Shown in pieces: positions 1 to 6,906 of a stretch of 41,918 nucleotides of DNA. Below the pieces are notes generated by a model that was given only the letters and a program-made list of their open reading frames with translations, had not been told where the DNA came from and ran no database searches. A program made the translations under genes and the position numbers. The DNA comes from DATIKM01 sp035477595 (GTDB lineage: Bacteria; Armatimonadota; Chthonomonadetes; Chthonomonadales; CAJBBX01): the NCBI GenBank assembly GCA_035477595.1, contig DATIKM010000006.1:1-41918 (forward strand), given 5' to 3'. Numbering within the stretch: the stretch's first letter is position 1; each line of letters begins with the position of its first letter.

Positions 1-15
1 CGGGCGTGTGGAGCG

Positions 16-776
16 ATGAAGGGTCGCTCTGGCGGTGCTGCGTGTCGTAGCGGATCCCCCCAAGGCCAACACGGCCCGGATCCTCACCTTCATGGGTGAG
101 GCCTCTGCGTCCGGAGCGGGGCTCGCGCTGTTCCCGGTGACGGCCACGACGGGCACCGTGAACGACGACATACCCCGAGCATGACTGCTGGCTGGCTGAG
201 CCGATCCCGATCCCGTTCCTGTCAGGCGTGGCCCGGGCTGCCAGGAAAGCGGGGCTCCACGTGGGACTCGGGCTGCTCGATCGCGATGGATGCACAGTCC
301 ACGACTTGTTTGCCCTCTTCTTCGACACGGGGAGCTCGTGCTTCACCACCGCCGGATCCACCCCGGCTGGCATGGGAAGGACGCGCGCCCTGCCGTGTAC
401 CGGTAGGGCGCACAGATCGTGACCCACAATCGCCCCTGGCTCGGCCGCGTTTGGGAGCCGGTGCGGGCACTCGTTCGACGGCGACATGGTGCGAACGGTA
501 CGCGATGAACGTGGAGACCTGCTGCTCTATCGGTTCGGCCGCGCGTTAGACGACGGGTCTGTTAACCAGGAGCGTTGGGAGCGGGAAGAGCTCCCGTACT
601 ACGCAGCTCAGATCAGGGAGGCAGGGGTGCCCACGTTGATGGTCAACGACCTCGGTACTCCCGAGCTCGGCCATTCCCACTTCGGGGGCGCGTGGGTGGT
701 CGGCATGGGCGGTTCAGTCCGGGCGAGCGTCGCCCTGGTGAGAGAAGGGCTCCTCGTCTGCGACCTTGCCGGATGA
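16..776 (+). pseudogene. Decayed nitrilase / carbon-nitrogen hydrolase family gene
   Basis: Three reading frames together spell one nitrilase-superfamily protein of about 250 residues. An ATG at 16 is followed by an apparent one-base insertion. The frame from about 20 to 183 then reads a typical N-terminus (ADPPKANTARIL, then LALFPVTATTG) and stops at TGA 181-183. A second frame carries ARKAGLHVGLGLLDRDG, and a third carries RRIHPGWHGKDARPAVYR and a TAG. The last frame, to 776, has the Cys region CGHSFDGDMVRTV and the C-terminal HFGGAWVVG...VREGLLV block. In this family the catalytic triad is Glu-Lys-Cys. Here the Glu position (normally FPE) reads FPV and the Lys position (normally RKIH) reads RRIH, while the Cys survives. 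Frameshifts, in-frame stops and lost catalytic residues together mark a pseudogene. The family call is confident; the original substrate cannot be told. Confidence 0.8.
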
Positions 777-823
777 GTCCGGTACGAATATGCTCGTGTG
801 TTCGCAGGGAGGAGGTGATGCTG

Positions 824-1546
824 ATGAGTCGCTGTGTGCGATGGACTCTGGCTCTGGTCCTGGGGGTGGGGACCTTGGCCGGGTGCGGCCAGGCACGCCG
901 GAACGCAGGGGAGAACGTGCCCGTCACCCAGAACGTGAGTGGGAGCATGCCCTCCACGATCTCTCTTCCCGCGCCGCGCCTGGTTGGCCCGATGAGCGTG
1001 GAGGAGGCGCTGGCCGGGCGGAGGTCGGAGCGTAACTACCGAGACGAGCCGCTGACCCTGGCGGAAGTGGCTCAGCTTCTGTGGTCGGCCCAGGGGATCA
1101 CTGCCCCCGCCTGGGGGGGCCGCACCGCGCCCTCGGCGGGGGCCACCTATCCGCTGGAGGTGTTCGCCGTGGTCGGAGCGGTGGAGGGCATTGCCGCCGG
1201 CCTGCACCAGTACCTGCCGACCGGACACTCTCTGCGCCACTGGAAGAGCGGGGATCTCCGGCCGGAACTGAGCCGGGAGGCCCTCGGGCAGCGCTGGGTT
1301 CGGGAGGCGCCCCTCGTCCTCGTGATCGCCGCCCGGTACGAGCGCACAACCCAGCGGTACGGTGAACGGGGGCTACGTTACGTGCACAACGAGGTCGGCC
1401 ACGTTGGCCAGAACGTGCACCTCCAGGCGGAGGCGCTGGGCCTCGGGACGGTGGTGGTGGGGGCGTTCTCCGATGAAGGGGTGAAGCGTCTGCTGGACAT
1501 CGAGGAGGACCCCCTCTACCTCATGCCGGTAGGGAGGCCAAGATAG
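824..1546 (+). CDS. SagB-type nitroreductase-family lipoprotein (FMN-dependent oxidoreductase)
   Basis: A 240-residue protein with an N-terminal lipoprotein signal (hydrophobic stretch ending LAGC, lipidation Cys21), so it is probably exported and membrane-anchored. The mature part is a nitroreductase/SagB-like domain: RRSERNYRDEPLTLAEVAQL, then LLWSAQG, APSAGATYPLEVF, the central GLHQYLP, NEVGHVGQNVHLQAEALGLG and the closing DPLYLMPVGRP. These are the usual FMN-binding and dimer-forming elements. SagB-type enzymes oxidise azoline rings when paired with cyclodehydratases, but stand-alone lipoprotein versions like this are common and have no assigned substrate. No cyclodehydratase or peptide precursor is visible nearby. 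ATG 824 is preferred because GGAGG at 811-815 lies 8 bases upstream; the in-frame ATG at 818 is too close. It follows the nitrilase relic. Confidence 0.8.
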   Translation: MSRCVRWTLALVLGVGTLAGCGQARRNAGENVPVTQNVSGSMPSTISLPAPRLVGPMSVEEALAGRRSERNYRDEPLTLAEVAQLLWSAQGITAPAWGGRTAPSAGATYPLEVFAVVGAVEGIAAGLHQYLPTGHSLRHWKSGDLRPELSREALGQRWVREAPLVLVIAARYERTTQRYGERGLRYVHNEVGHVGQNVHLQAEALGLGTVVVGAFSDEGVKRLLDIEEDPLYLMPVGRPR

Positions 1547-1992
1547 GCCTCTCCTGCTACGCGGCGCGGACGACGGCGTGGATGCGCTCGGCCGCGTCCC
1601 GATGGCGCGGGAGCTCGCACGTCAGCTCTGCAGGCCGGAGCACGTTCGCATAGACCACGCGATCGGCGCCCGCGACCTGCCTATGCTCGTCCAGCATCGC
1701 CGCCGCGAACCCCTCCGCTCCGGCGGCGGTGGCTGTGGACGCGAGTCCGACAGTCGTGGCGCACTGCGACGCGGACCGCGTGCCGGCCCTGTGCGCGATC
1801 GCGCCGGATGGAAAGCTGCGAAGGCGGCAGGTCGGGGAGCGCGGCACGGTAGCCCTGCGCCAGTGGGAGGGCGCGGGGGCGCTGCGCGCACCGCGGGACG
1901 GCGGGGTCCGGCCAACCACACGCATTCGCCGCGGAGGCCGGACTCGCGGTAACGCGACGCCCCGCCTCCGCCGTATCGGATGCGTAGGGTGA
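1547..1992. other. 446-bp gap with no confident gene
   Basis: Nothing here resembles a known family. The minus frame 1557-1925 has a G/C-rich wobble position and a plausible C-terminal segment (LDEHRQVAGADRVVYANVL), so it may be the tail of a decayed gene, but its N-terminal half is low-complexity and it has no credible ribosome binding site. Plus-strand frames over the same stretch also have G/C-rich third positions, so composition does not settle the matter. Confidence 0.4.
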
Positions 1993-2532
1993 TCAGTCCG
2001 GTACGTCGGCGTACGTCGGCAGGTAGACGCGCCACACCTCGTTGCGGCGCCCCACGAGGTACTTCGTGAGGCTGATATAGGGGACGTATCGAGGCCGCCG
2101 CGGCTGTCGCTTCGGCGACATTCCCGAAGGCCCCGGCAGCTTGTCGCTCTTCTTCATATTGCACCGGCGGCAAGCGGTGACCACGTTCTCCCAGATGGTG
2201 GCGCCACCGTGACGGCGTGGCACGACGTGGTCAATGGTCAGGTCGCTCCCGGTGTGCCCGCAGTACTGGCAGGTGTAGTTATCGCGCGCGAAGACGGTGC
2301 GCCGTGATAGGCGCAGCTTAGGCAACGGCCGCTTCACGTGATGGCGGAGCTTCACCACCGATGGGGCGTCGATCTGATGATGGTAGCCGATCACCGACCG
2401 GCCGGCTTCGTGAAGCACGTCGGCCTTGCCGAGATAGATCATCACGAGCGCTCGCCGCACGTGGCAGACGTTCAGGGGCTCGTAGTCGCTGTTGAGGACC
2501 AGTACGTCACCGTTCATGTTGTGTCGGTCCAT
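1993..2532 (-). CDS. HNH endonuclease family protein
   Basis: About 179 residues. The N-terminal region (VLVLNSDYEPLNVCHVRRAL, then MIYLGKADVLHE) is typical of the small bacterial HNH proteins that often sit alone in genomes. The nuclease core follows: zinc pair CQYCG, the catalytic TIDHVVPRRHGG segment with the HNH His, the ENVVTACRRCN segment with the Asn and second Cys pair, then basic residues. The function is presumably DNA cleavage; whether it serves restriction, repair or something else is unknown. ATG 2532 begins MDRHNMNG; an internal ATG at 2517 (MNGD) fits family N-termini equally well, and neither has a clear Shine-Dalgarno. The gene starts 37 bases after a strong terminator that ends an upstream unit, so its expression may depend on readthrough. 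The C-terminal codons contain a tandem 10-bp repeat (2001-2020). Confidence 0.85.
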   Translation of the reverse strand: MDRHNMNGDVLVLNSDYEPLNVCHVRRALVMIYLGKADVLHEAGRSVIGYHHQIDAPSVVKLRHHVKRPLPKLRLSRRTVFARDNYTCQYCGHTGSDLTIDHVVPRRHGGATIWENVVTACRRCNMKKSDKLPGPSGMSPKRQPRRPRYVPYISLTKYLVGRRNEVWRVYLPTYADVPD

Positions 2533-2552
2533 TGCGGCGTTTGTGTGCCGAC

Positions 2553-2566
2553 GTACGGCGCCGTAC
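2553..2566. promoter_or_regulatory. 14-bp perfect palindrome upstream of the HNH gene
   Basis: GTACGGCGCCGTAC is a perfect inverted repeat between the upstream terminator and the HNH start. It could be an operator or a small RNA hairpin near the HNH translation start. This is inference from symmetry only. Confidence 0.35.
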
Positions 2567-2568
2567 CA

Positions 2569-2611
2569 CAAAAAGCAAGGCCCGCATCTGGCACGGGGCT
2601 CAGAGCGGGCC
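2569..2611 (-). terminator. Rho-independent terminator between small ORF and HNH gene
   Basis: On the minus strand GGCCCGCTCTG pairs with CAGA-T-GCGGGCC, giving a 7-bp plus 4-bp stem with a single bulged T and a loop of about 10 bases. TTGCTTTTTG follows directly. The stop codon (TGA, 2602-2600) of the small upstream ORF lies inside the 5' arm, so a ribosome finishing that ORF would mask the arm. The HNH gene begins about 37 bases downstream. Confidence 0.75.
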
Positions 2612-2770
2612 GCTCGGGCGGCAACACCCGGGGTGGAAGAGCGCCAGTTGGTGCAGGTGGTGCAGGCTCTCAACCAGCAGCCGCAGACGACGCGCACCGG
2701 CGAGCCGTCCAGGCGCGAACAGAGCGCCCGGCTGCCGGTCCAGGTTGTGTGGTGCGACGATCCTGTCCAT
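2600..2770 (-). CDS. Candidate 56-residue small protein or leader peptide
   Basis: ATG at 2770, stop at 2602-2600. About 80% of its codons end in G or C, as in the surrounding genes, which supports real coding. It begins MDRIVAPHNLD, contains a His-rich patch (LHHLHQLALFHPGCC) and ends SGPL. It lies about 40 bases downstream of a start site predicted from a consensus promoter, and its last codons form the 5' arm of a terminator. The upstream AGGGGC is a weak ribosome binding site. I do not recognise a family. It may be a stand-alone small protein, a leader peptide controlling readthrough into the HNH gene, or a non-coding RNA that happens to be open. Confidence 0.5.
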   Translation of the reverse strand: MDRIVAPHNLDRQPGALFAPGRLAGARRLRLLVESLHHLHQLALFHPGCCRPSGPL

Positions 2771-2816
2771 CTGCCCCTGCCTCTGGCGCGGCTCGCGCGC
2801 CTGGTCGAACGACGGG

Positions 2817-2845
2817 ATTATAGCGATGGCAGCGCGAGGTGTCAA
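2817..2845 (-). promoter_or_regulatory. Consensus sigma-70 promoter driving the small ORF / HNH unit
   Basis: On the minus strand TTGACA (2845-2840), 17-base spacer, TATAAT (2822-2817): a perfect match to the housekeeping consensus in both boxes and spacing. Predicted start near 2810, about 40 bases before the small ORF. Confidence 0.85.
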
Positions 2846-2899
2846 CCGCGCTACTGGCTGCTCGGGCGTCGCGGCGTCCTGAGGCGACCTGCGGTTCGG

Positions 2900-2929
2900 T
2901 TGACAGACGTTCGCTCGCATGGATATACT
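2900..2929 (+). promoter_or_regulatory. Sigma-70-like promoter of the ABC exporter operon
   Basis: TTGACA (2900-2905), 18-base spacer, TATACT (2924-2929), giving a predicted start near 2936 and a leader of about 70 bases before the ATPase gene. It is divergent from the minus-strand promoter, with 54 bases between the two -35 boxes. Confidence 0.75.
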
Positions 2930-3007
2930 GCGGGCGGAGCGGGGTCAGAATCGGTGACCACCGCTTTTTTGCGAGGACCCCGGGTCTTCGCCAGGAGGAC
3001 TCCCCCT

Positions 3008-3940
3008 ATGGCGGTCGCGCTCAGCATCCAGGGGCTGACGAAGAAGTACCTCGATGTCTGGAACAAGGAAGAGATCACGGCAGTCGACGACCTCACGCTG
3101 GAGGTTGAGGAGGGCGAGATCTTCGGCTTCCTCGGGCGGAACGGCGCCGGCAAAACGACGACCATCAAGATGCTTCTTGGCCTCATTTTCCCGACGTCCG
3201 GCACTGCGTCCGTGCTCGGGAAGCCGATGGGGGACACCGAAGCCAAGTCCCAGCTTAGCTATCTTCCCGAGAATCCCTATTTCTACGAGAACATGAGCGG
3301 TTGGGACGTGCTCGACTTCTACGGGCGCCTCTTCCGGATGGGGGAGCCCACTCGCACACAGCGGATCGAGAAGTGCCTTAACGACGTTCGGCTGGACAAG
3401 CGCGCCTGGCGTCGCCCCCTGCGCGGGTACTCCAAGGGGATGCTGCAGCGCATCGGGATCGCGCAGTCGTTGCTGAACGACCCCAAGCTGCTCTTCCTTG
3501 ATGAGCCAACCTCGGGTCTCGATCCGATCGCCCATGCAGAGCTGAGAGACATCATCCGTGACGTGGGTAAGCAGGGGAAGACGGTGTTCCTCAGCTCACA
3601 CCAACTCCCCGATGTTGAGCTGGTGTGCAACCGCGCTGCGATCATCCATCGTGGGAAACTGCTGACAAGCGGACCGCTCAGCGAGCTCACCTCCGGCGAC
3701 AAGGTGGAGGTTCTGGCCGAGTCGGTGCCCGACGACGCCGTGGAGCAGATCCGGGCCCTGTGCCCCGCTGTGGAGCGGAGTAACGGCCGCGTGCGCGTGA
3801 CGGCGGTTGATCCGGGGCAGGTGAACGACATTGTTGACATCGTGCGCGGCCGCAAGGGGAGCGTGACGGCGGTGCTGCCCCACAAGCGCACTCTGGAAGA
3901 GGTCTTTGTCGACACGGTTCTCAGGGCAGGAGGAGACTGA
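3008..3940 (+). CDS. ABC transporter ATP-binding protein (ABC-2 exporter type)
   Basis: A 310-residue ATPase. Walker A GRNGAGKT at residues 43-50, Q-loop region SYLPENPYFYE, signature YSKGM (a variant of LSGGQ common in this subfamily), Walker B LLFLDEPTSGLD, and the H-loop SSHQLPDVE. The C-terminal 80 residues form the extension typical of CcmA/NatA-like exporter ATPases. It energises the permease encoded 4 bases downstream. An AGGAGG 8 bases before ATG 3008 fixes the start, and a good promoter lies upstream. The substrate is unknown. The next gene is ABC-2-like, and a membrane-anchored conserved protein follows, so the three probably work together in export or envelope maintenance. Confidence 0.9.
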   Translation: MAVALSIQGLTKKYLDVWNKEEITAVDDLTLEVEEGEIFGFLGRNGAGKTTTIKMLLGLIFPTSGTASVLGKPMGDTEAKSQLSYLPENPYFYENMSGWDVLDFYGRLFRMGEPTRTQRIEKCLNDVRLDKRAWRRPLRGYSKGMLQRIGIAQSLLNDPKLLFLDEPTSGLDPIAHAELRDIIRDVGKQGKTVFLSSHQLPDVELVCNRAAIIHRGKLLTSGPLSELTSGDKVEVLAESVPDDAVEQIRALCPAVERSNGRVRVTAVDPGQVNDIVDIVRGRKGSVTAVLPHKRTLEEVFVDTVLRAGGD

Positions 3941-3944
3941 CGCC

Positions 3945-4712
3945 ATGGTGACCTTTGCTATCGCCCGGCAGACCGTGGAGGACATGCTTCGCCGCAAGAT
4001 CCTCCTCATTCTGCTGATCGTGGGCGTGTGCCTGATCGCGCTCGGCCCGTCGCTCGGCTTCCTCACGCCGCGCGAGAGTTCGGCCGTGCTGCGGAGTCTG
4101 GGGCTGGCGGTCATCCTGATCGCTGGCCTGCTGATCACCGTGATCTCCGGGATCCAGGTGATCCCGACCGAGATCGAGCGGCGAACCATCTACACGGTTC
4201 TCTCGAAGCCTGTCCAGCGCTACCAGTTCGTGCTCGGGAAGTTCCTGGGCGGCATCATGACCGTGTTCGTGATGATTGTGGCGATGGGTATCGTCTTCCT
4301 CGGGGTGCTCTTCTGGCATGAGAAGGTGTTTGCGCCGGACATGCTCAAGGGCGTCTTGATGACGTTCTGTCAGATGATGCTCCTCGGCGCACTGACGATC
4401 TTCTTCAGCACCTTCGCACCACCCGTGGTGAACTTCTTCATGTCCTTCGGGCTGTTCATCGTGGGCAACCTTTCGACCGTAACGGAGTCCCTCACCGAAA
4501 ACCGCAACCCGGTGACGGCGATCATGGCGACGATCGTCCACTACACGATCCCGAACTTCGGCAACTTCAACATCCAGAACAAGCTGATCCACCCGGAGAT
4601 CGTGATCAAGAATGAGATGGTCTTCCTGACCCAGAACGTCGTGTATGCGGTGCTCTACTCCGCTGTGCTGCTGGTGCTGGCGATTCTGGTGTTCGACAAG
4701 CGCGAAGTGTAG
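3945..4712 (+). CDS. ABC-2 family transporter permease
   Basis: A 255-residue integral membrane protein with about six hydrophobic segments: residues 17-40, 47-68, 105-128, 140-165, 168-190 and near the C-terminus. The cytoplasmic loop PTEIERRTIYTVLSKPVQR, with FVLGKFLG after it, is the usual coupling-helix region of ABC-2 permeases (the 'iERRtiytlLskPv' type seen with NosY/NatB-like proteins). GGAGGA precedes ATG 3945, and only 4 bases separate it from the ATPase stop. It should form a homodimer or pair with another permease and use the upstream ATPase. The substrate cannot be deduced. Confidence 0.85.
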   Translation: MVTFAIARQTVEDMLRRKILLILLIVGVCLIALGPSLGFLTPRESSAVLRSLGLAVILIAGLLITVISGIQVIPTEIERRTIYTVLSKPVQRYQFVLGKFLGGIMTVFVMIVAMGIVFLGVLFWHEKVFAPDMLKGVLMTFCQMMLLGALTIFFSTFAPPVVNFFMSFGLFIVGNLSTVTESLTENRNPVTAIMATIVHYTIPNFGNFNIQNKLIHPEIVIKNEMVFLTQNVVYAVLYSAVLLVLAILVFDKREV

Positions 4713-4724
4713 CGGAGTATCTGC

Positions 4725-6197
4725 ATGAGTGCTGCCACAAGACGACGCCTCCTTCTCGCCATCGTGCCGCTCTTCGCGGCTGTGGTCATGCTGCAAGCGC
4801 GACAGAATCCAGTGATCCGCGAGATGCGCGGACGCGAGAGGACGCCGCTTATCGGCCTCTCGACCGAGTTCATACTCGGGCCGATGCTGGGCCTCGGGCA
4901 GGCCGTCGCCGGCCTGCTGTGGGTGCGCGCAGACGAGTTCTTCCACGAGGGTGACTACGACGCCATTCTCCCGCTCGTACGTATGATCACCTGGCTGGAC
5001 CCGCACCAGCTCGACGTGTACATCACGGGCGCCTGGCACTTGGCGTACAACTTCACCGACTCCGGCCATCGTTCTGATCGCCGCTACATTCCACCCGCGC
5101 AGGCGCTGTTACGGGAGGGCTTCCACAACAACCCGACCGTCTACGACATCGCGTTCGAGCTGGGGTGGCAGAACAGCGACAAGGTCAGGAACTTCCATGA
5201 GGCGGAGCAGTGGTTCCGCGAGGCCACGGTGCGCTCGACCACCGATGAGCAGGGGCGCAAGCAGCCGCCGCCCATGTTCACGTGGCACCAGCTCGCGCAC
5301 TCACTTGCTCGGCAGGGCCTGATCGACGAGAGCATCGCCACATGGAGGCACGTTCTCAGCCTTACCGACGCCCAACTGAAGGAGGCACGGGAGCGGAACG
5401 ATCCGCAGGCGTGGTCCCTCGCCAACGTGCGCGCCAACCAGTTGCACAACCTAACGCTGACGCTCAAGCGCAAGTTCAGCCGCTTCACCCACGAGATCGA
5501 CTTCGTGGTTGATGGCAAGCAGACGAAGTCGATCGACATGCAGACAGGGCGTCCCTCGCCGCCTAATGCATACCTGGCGACGCGGCCCAACGAGGGCGTA
5601 CCGATCGGCCAGCCGCGGCTTCCAGCGCTGGCTCGTGAGTGGGAGACGGCATTCGACGCGCGAGTCACCTTCCCCGAACCGATGGTGATGGAGCCGCGCG
5701 GCGACTTCGCAATGGGTGATGGTGCACGCGTTACCATCCGCCTGCACGACTACGACTGGAGGCCGACGCAGCTCGAGGAGTTCACCTTCCGCGTGGACCA
5801 GACCCAGACCATCATGATCGATCAGCACTCCGTGCGCAACTACGCATGGGGCCGCACGATCGACATGAGTCGCGATCCGAAGATGTACAGCTTCACCAGG
5901 CCGGAGTACTTCCTCGTCTTCGAGTTCGATCCGCGCGGAACATCGCCCTTCATTCAGGACCGGACCGGATGGTGTGGGGAGGGCATGACCGACAGGCGCT
6001 TCCTGGTGGTCAAGCGCCAAAGCAATCCAAACTCTCCTCCGGTTCGCCTGATCCGGAAGGTGTTTCGCCTGACCCGTGACCACATTCTGAACGGTGCACC
6101 CGTGACGGACGCCGACATCGTGCCGAACGCAGATTACTCCCGAATCATGGGCGAGGTGGTGCTGTCGCCGACCCGTCGGGCCGGTCTGGCGCCTTGA
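4725..6197 (+). CDS. Membrane-anchored conserved protein, TPR-like N-terminal half
   Basis: 490 residues. A single transmembrane helix near residues 8-26 is followed by a large exported or cytoplasmic part. Residues 45-250 look like helical repeats of the TPR/SEL1 kind (a FELGWQ...NFHEAEQWFREAT segment, then the HQLAHSLARQGLIDESIATW segment), and the C-terminal half is beta-rich. I do not recognise a named family. It begins 12 bases after the ABC-2 permease and is the third gene of that unit, so it probably assists or senses the exporter. Similar three-gene sets (ATPase, permease, large anchored protein) occur in several phyla; that comparison is from general knowledge and has not been searched. 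Confidence is high that this is a gene and low on function. Confidence 0.75.
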   Translation: MSAATRRRLLLAIVPLFAAVVMLQARQNPVIREMRGRERTPLIGLSTEFILGPMLGLGQAVAGLLWVRADEFFHEGDYDAILPLVRMITWLDPHQLDVYITGAWHLAYNFTDSGHRSDRRYIPPAQALLREGFHNNPTVYDIAFELGWQNSDKVRNFHEAEQWFREATVRSTTDEQGRKQPPPMFTWHQLAHSLARQGLIDESIATWRHVLSLTDAQLKEARERNDPQAWSLANVRANQLHNLTLTLKRKFSRFTHEIDFVVDGKQTKSIDMQTGRPSPPNAYLATRPNEGVPIGQPRLPALAREWETAFDARVTFPEPMVMEPRGDFAMGDGARVTIRLHDYDWRPTQLEEFTFRVDQTQTIMIDQHSVRNYAWGRTIDMSRDPKMYSFTRPEYFLVFEFDPRGTSPFIQDRTGWCGEGMTDRRFLVVKRQSNPNSPPVRLIRKVFRLTRDHILNGAPVTDADIVPNADYSRIMGEVVLSPTRRAGLAP

Positions 6198-6262
6198 GCG
6201 GGGCGCCGGCCGGCCCGGGGGCTCCTCTCAGCCACGCCGAGCCAAGCCGCTGGAGCGTCGCG

Positions 6263-6901
6263 GTGGACAACGCGCACGCGGACGTCACAGCGCTGATCTC
6301 CCTGTTGCGCGCCCCTCGAGGTCGCGTGATCGTCATCTCGGGGCCGAGCGGCGTCGGGAAGGGGACCGTAATCGAGGCGCTTCTCGGCGCGCCCGATCGC
6401 CCGGTCCGCCTGCGCCGCTGCGCGACGGCAACGACTCGCGCAGCCCGGCAAGGAGAGCGGCCAGGCTACAGCCGGCTCTTCCTCTCGCGAGAGGAGTTCC
6501 TCGCCGGCGTGCGCGACGGCTACTTCCTCGAGCATGTGGAGTACAACGGACACCTCTACGGCACGCCCCGCGAGCCGCTGGAGCGGATGCTCGACTCGGG
6601 CGAGGACGTGCTGCTCGAGATCGAGGTGAGGGGCGGGATCGAGGTCCGGCGCACTCTCCCCGAGGCGGTCCTCGTCTTCCTGCTACCGCCCACCTGGGAG
6701 GAGTTGGAGCGCCGCCTGCAGGGCCGCAGGACAGACGATCAGGAGCAGGTGCGGGGCAGGCTCAGGATCGCGCGAGAGGAACTCCTCGCGGCCCCCGAGT
6801 ACGACTACTCCGTCGTCAACGATCAGCCCTCGCGCGCCGCCGCGGAGATCCGTTCGATCGTGGTGGCGGAGCGCGCGCGGGTGCGGCGATTGCCTGAGTA
6901 G
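6263..6901 (+). CDS. gmk: Guanylate kinase
   Basis: Phosphorylates GMP to GDP with ATP. P-loop SGPSGVGKGT, the GMP-binding TTRAARQGERPGYSR and F-L-S-REEF, then LEHVEYNGHLYGTPR, LLEIEVRGG, the lid FLLPPTWEELERRLQGR and the closing YDYSVVND: the full set of family motifs in order. GTG 6263 (TGGAG 7 bases upstream) gives 212 residues, the usual family length. A TTG at 6194 that overlaps the previous stop would add 23 residues with no homology, so a longer annotation is possible. It is followed after 5 bases by coaBC; gmk and coaBC adjacency is common in bacteria, often with rpoZ between them, but no rpoZ is seen here. Confidence 0.92.
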   Translation: MDNAHADVTALISLLRAPRGRVIVISGPSGVGKGTVIEALLGAPDRPVRLRRCATATTRAARQGERPGYSRLFLSREEFLAGVRDGYFLEHVEYNGHLYGTPREPLERMLDSGEDVLLEIEVRGGIEVRRTLPEAVLVFLLPPTWEELERRLQGRRTDDQEQVRGRLRIAREELLAAPEYDYSVVNDQPSRAAAEIRSIVVAERARVRRLPE

Positions 6902-6906
6902 CCGCC

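Noticed and set aside
2001..2020. Tandem 10-bp repeat GTACGTCGGC in the HNH tail
   Set aside because: Only two units, inside codons for the last residues; likely chance or slippage with no separate role.
1622..2173. 183-codon minus frame overlapping the HNH gene
   Set aside because: Arg/Pro-rich with no family resemblance; overlaps the HNH C-terminus in a different frame.
3921..5069. 382-codon minus-strand frame
   Set aside because: Antisense to the ABC-2 permease; His/Glu/Asp-rich product typical of a shadow of hydrophobic codons.
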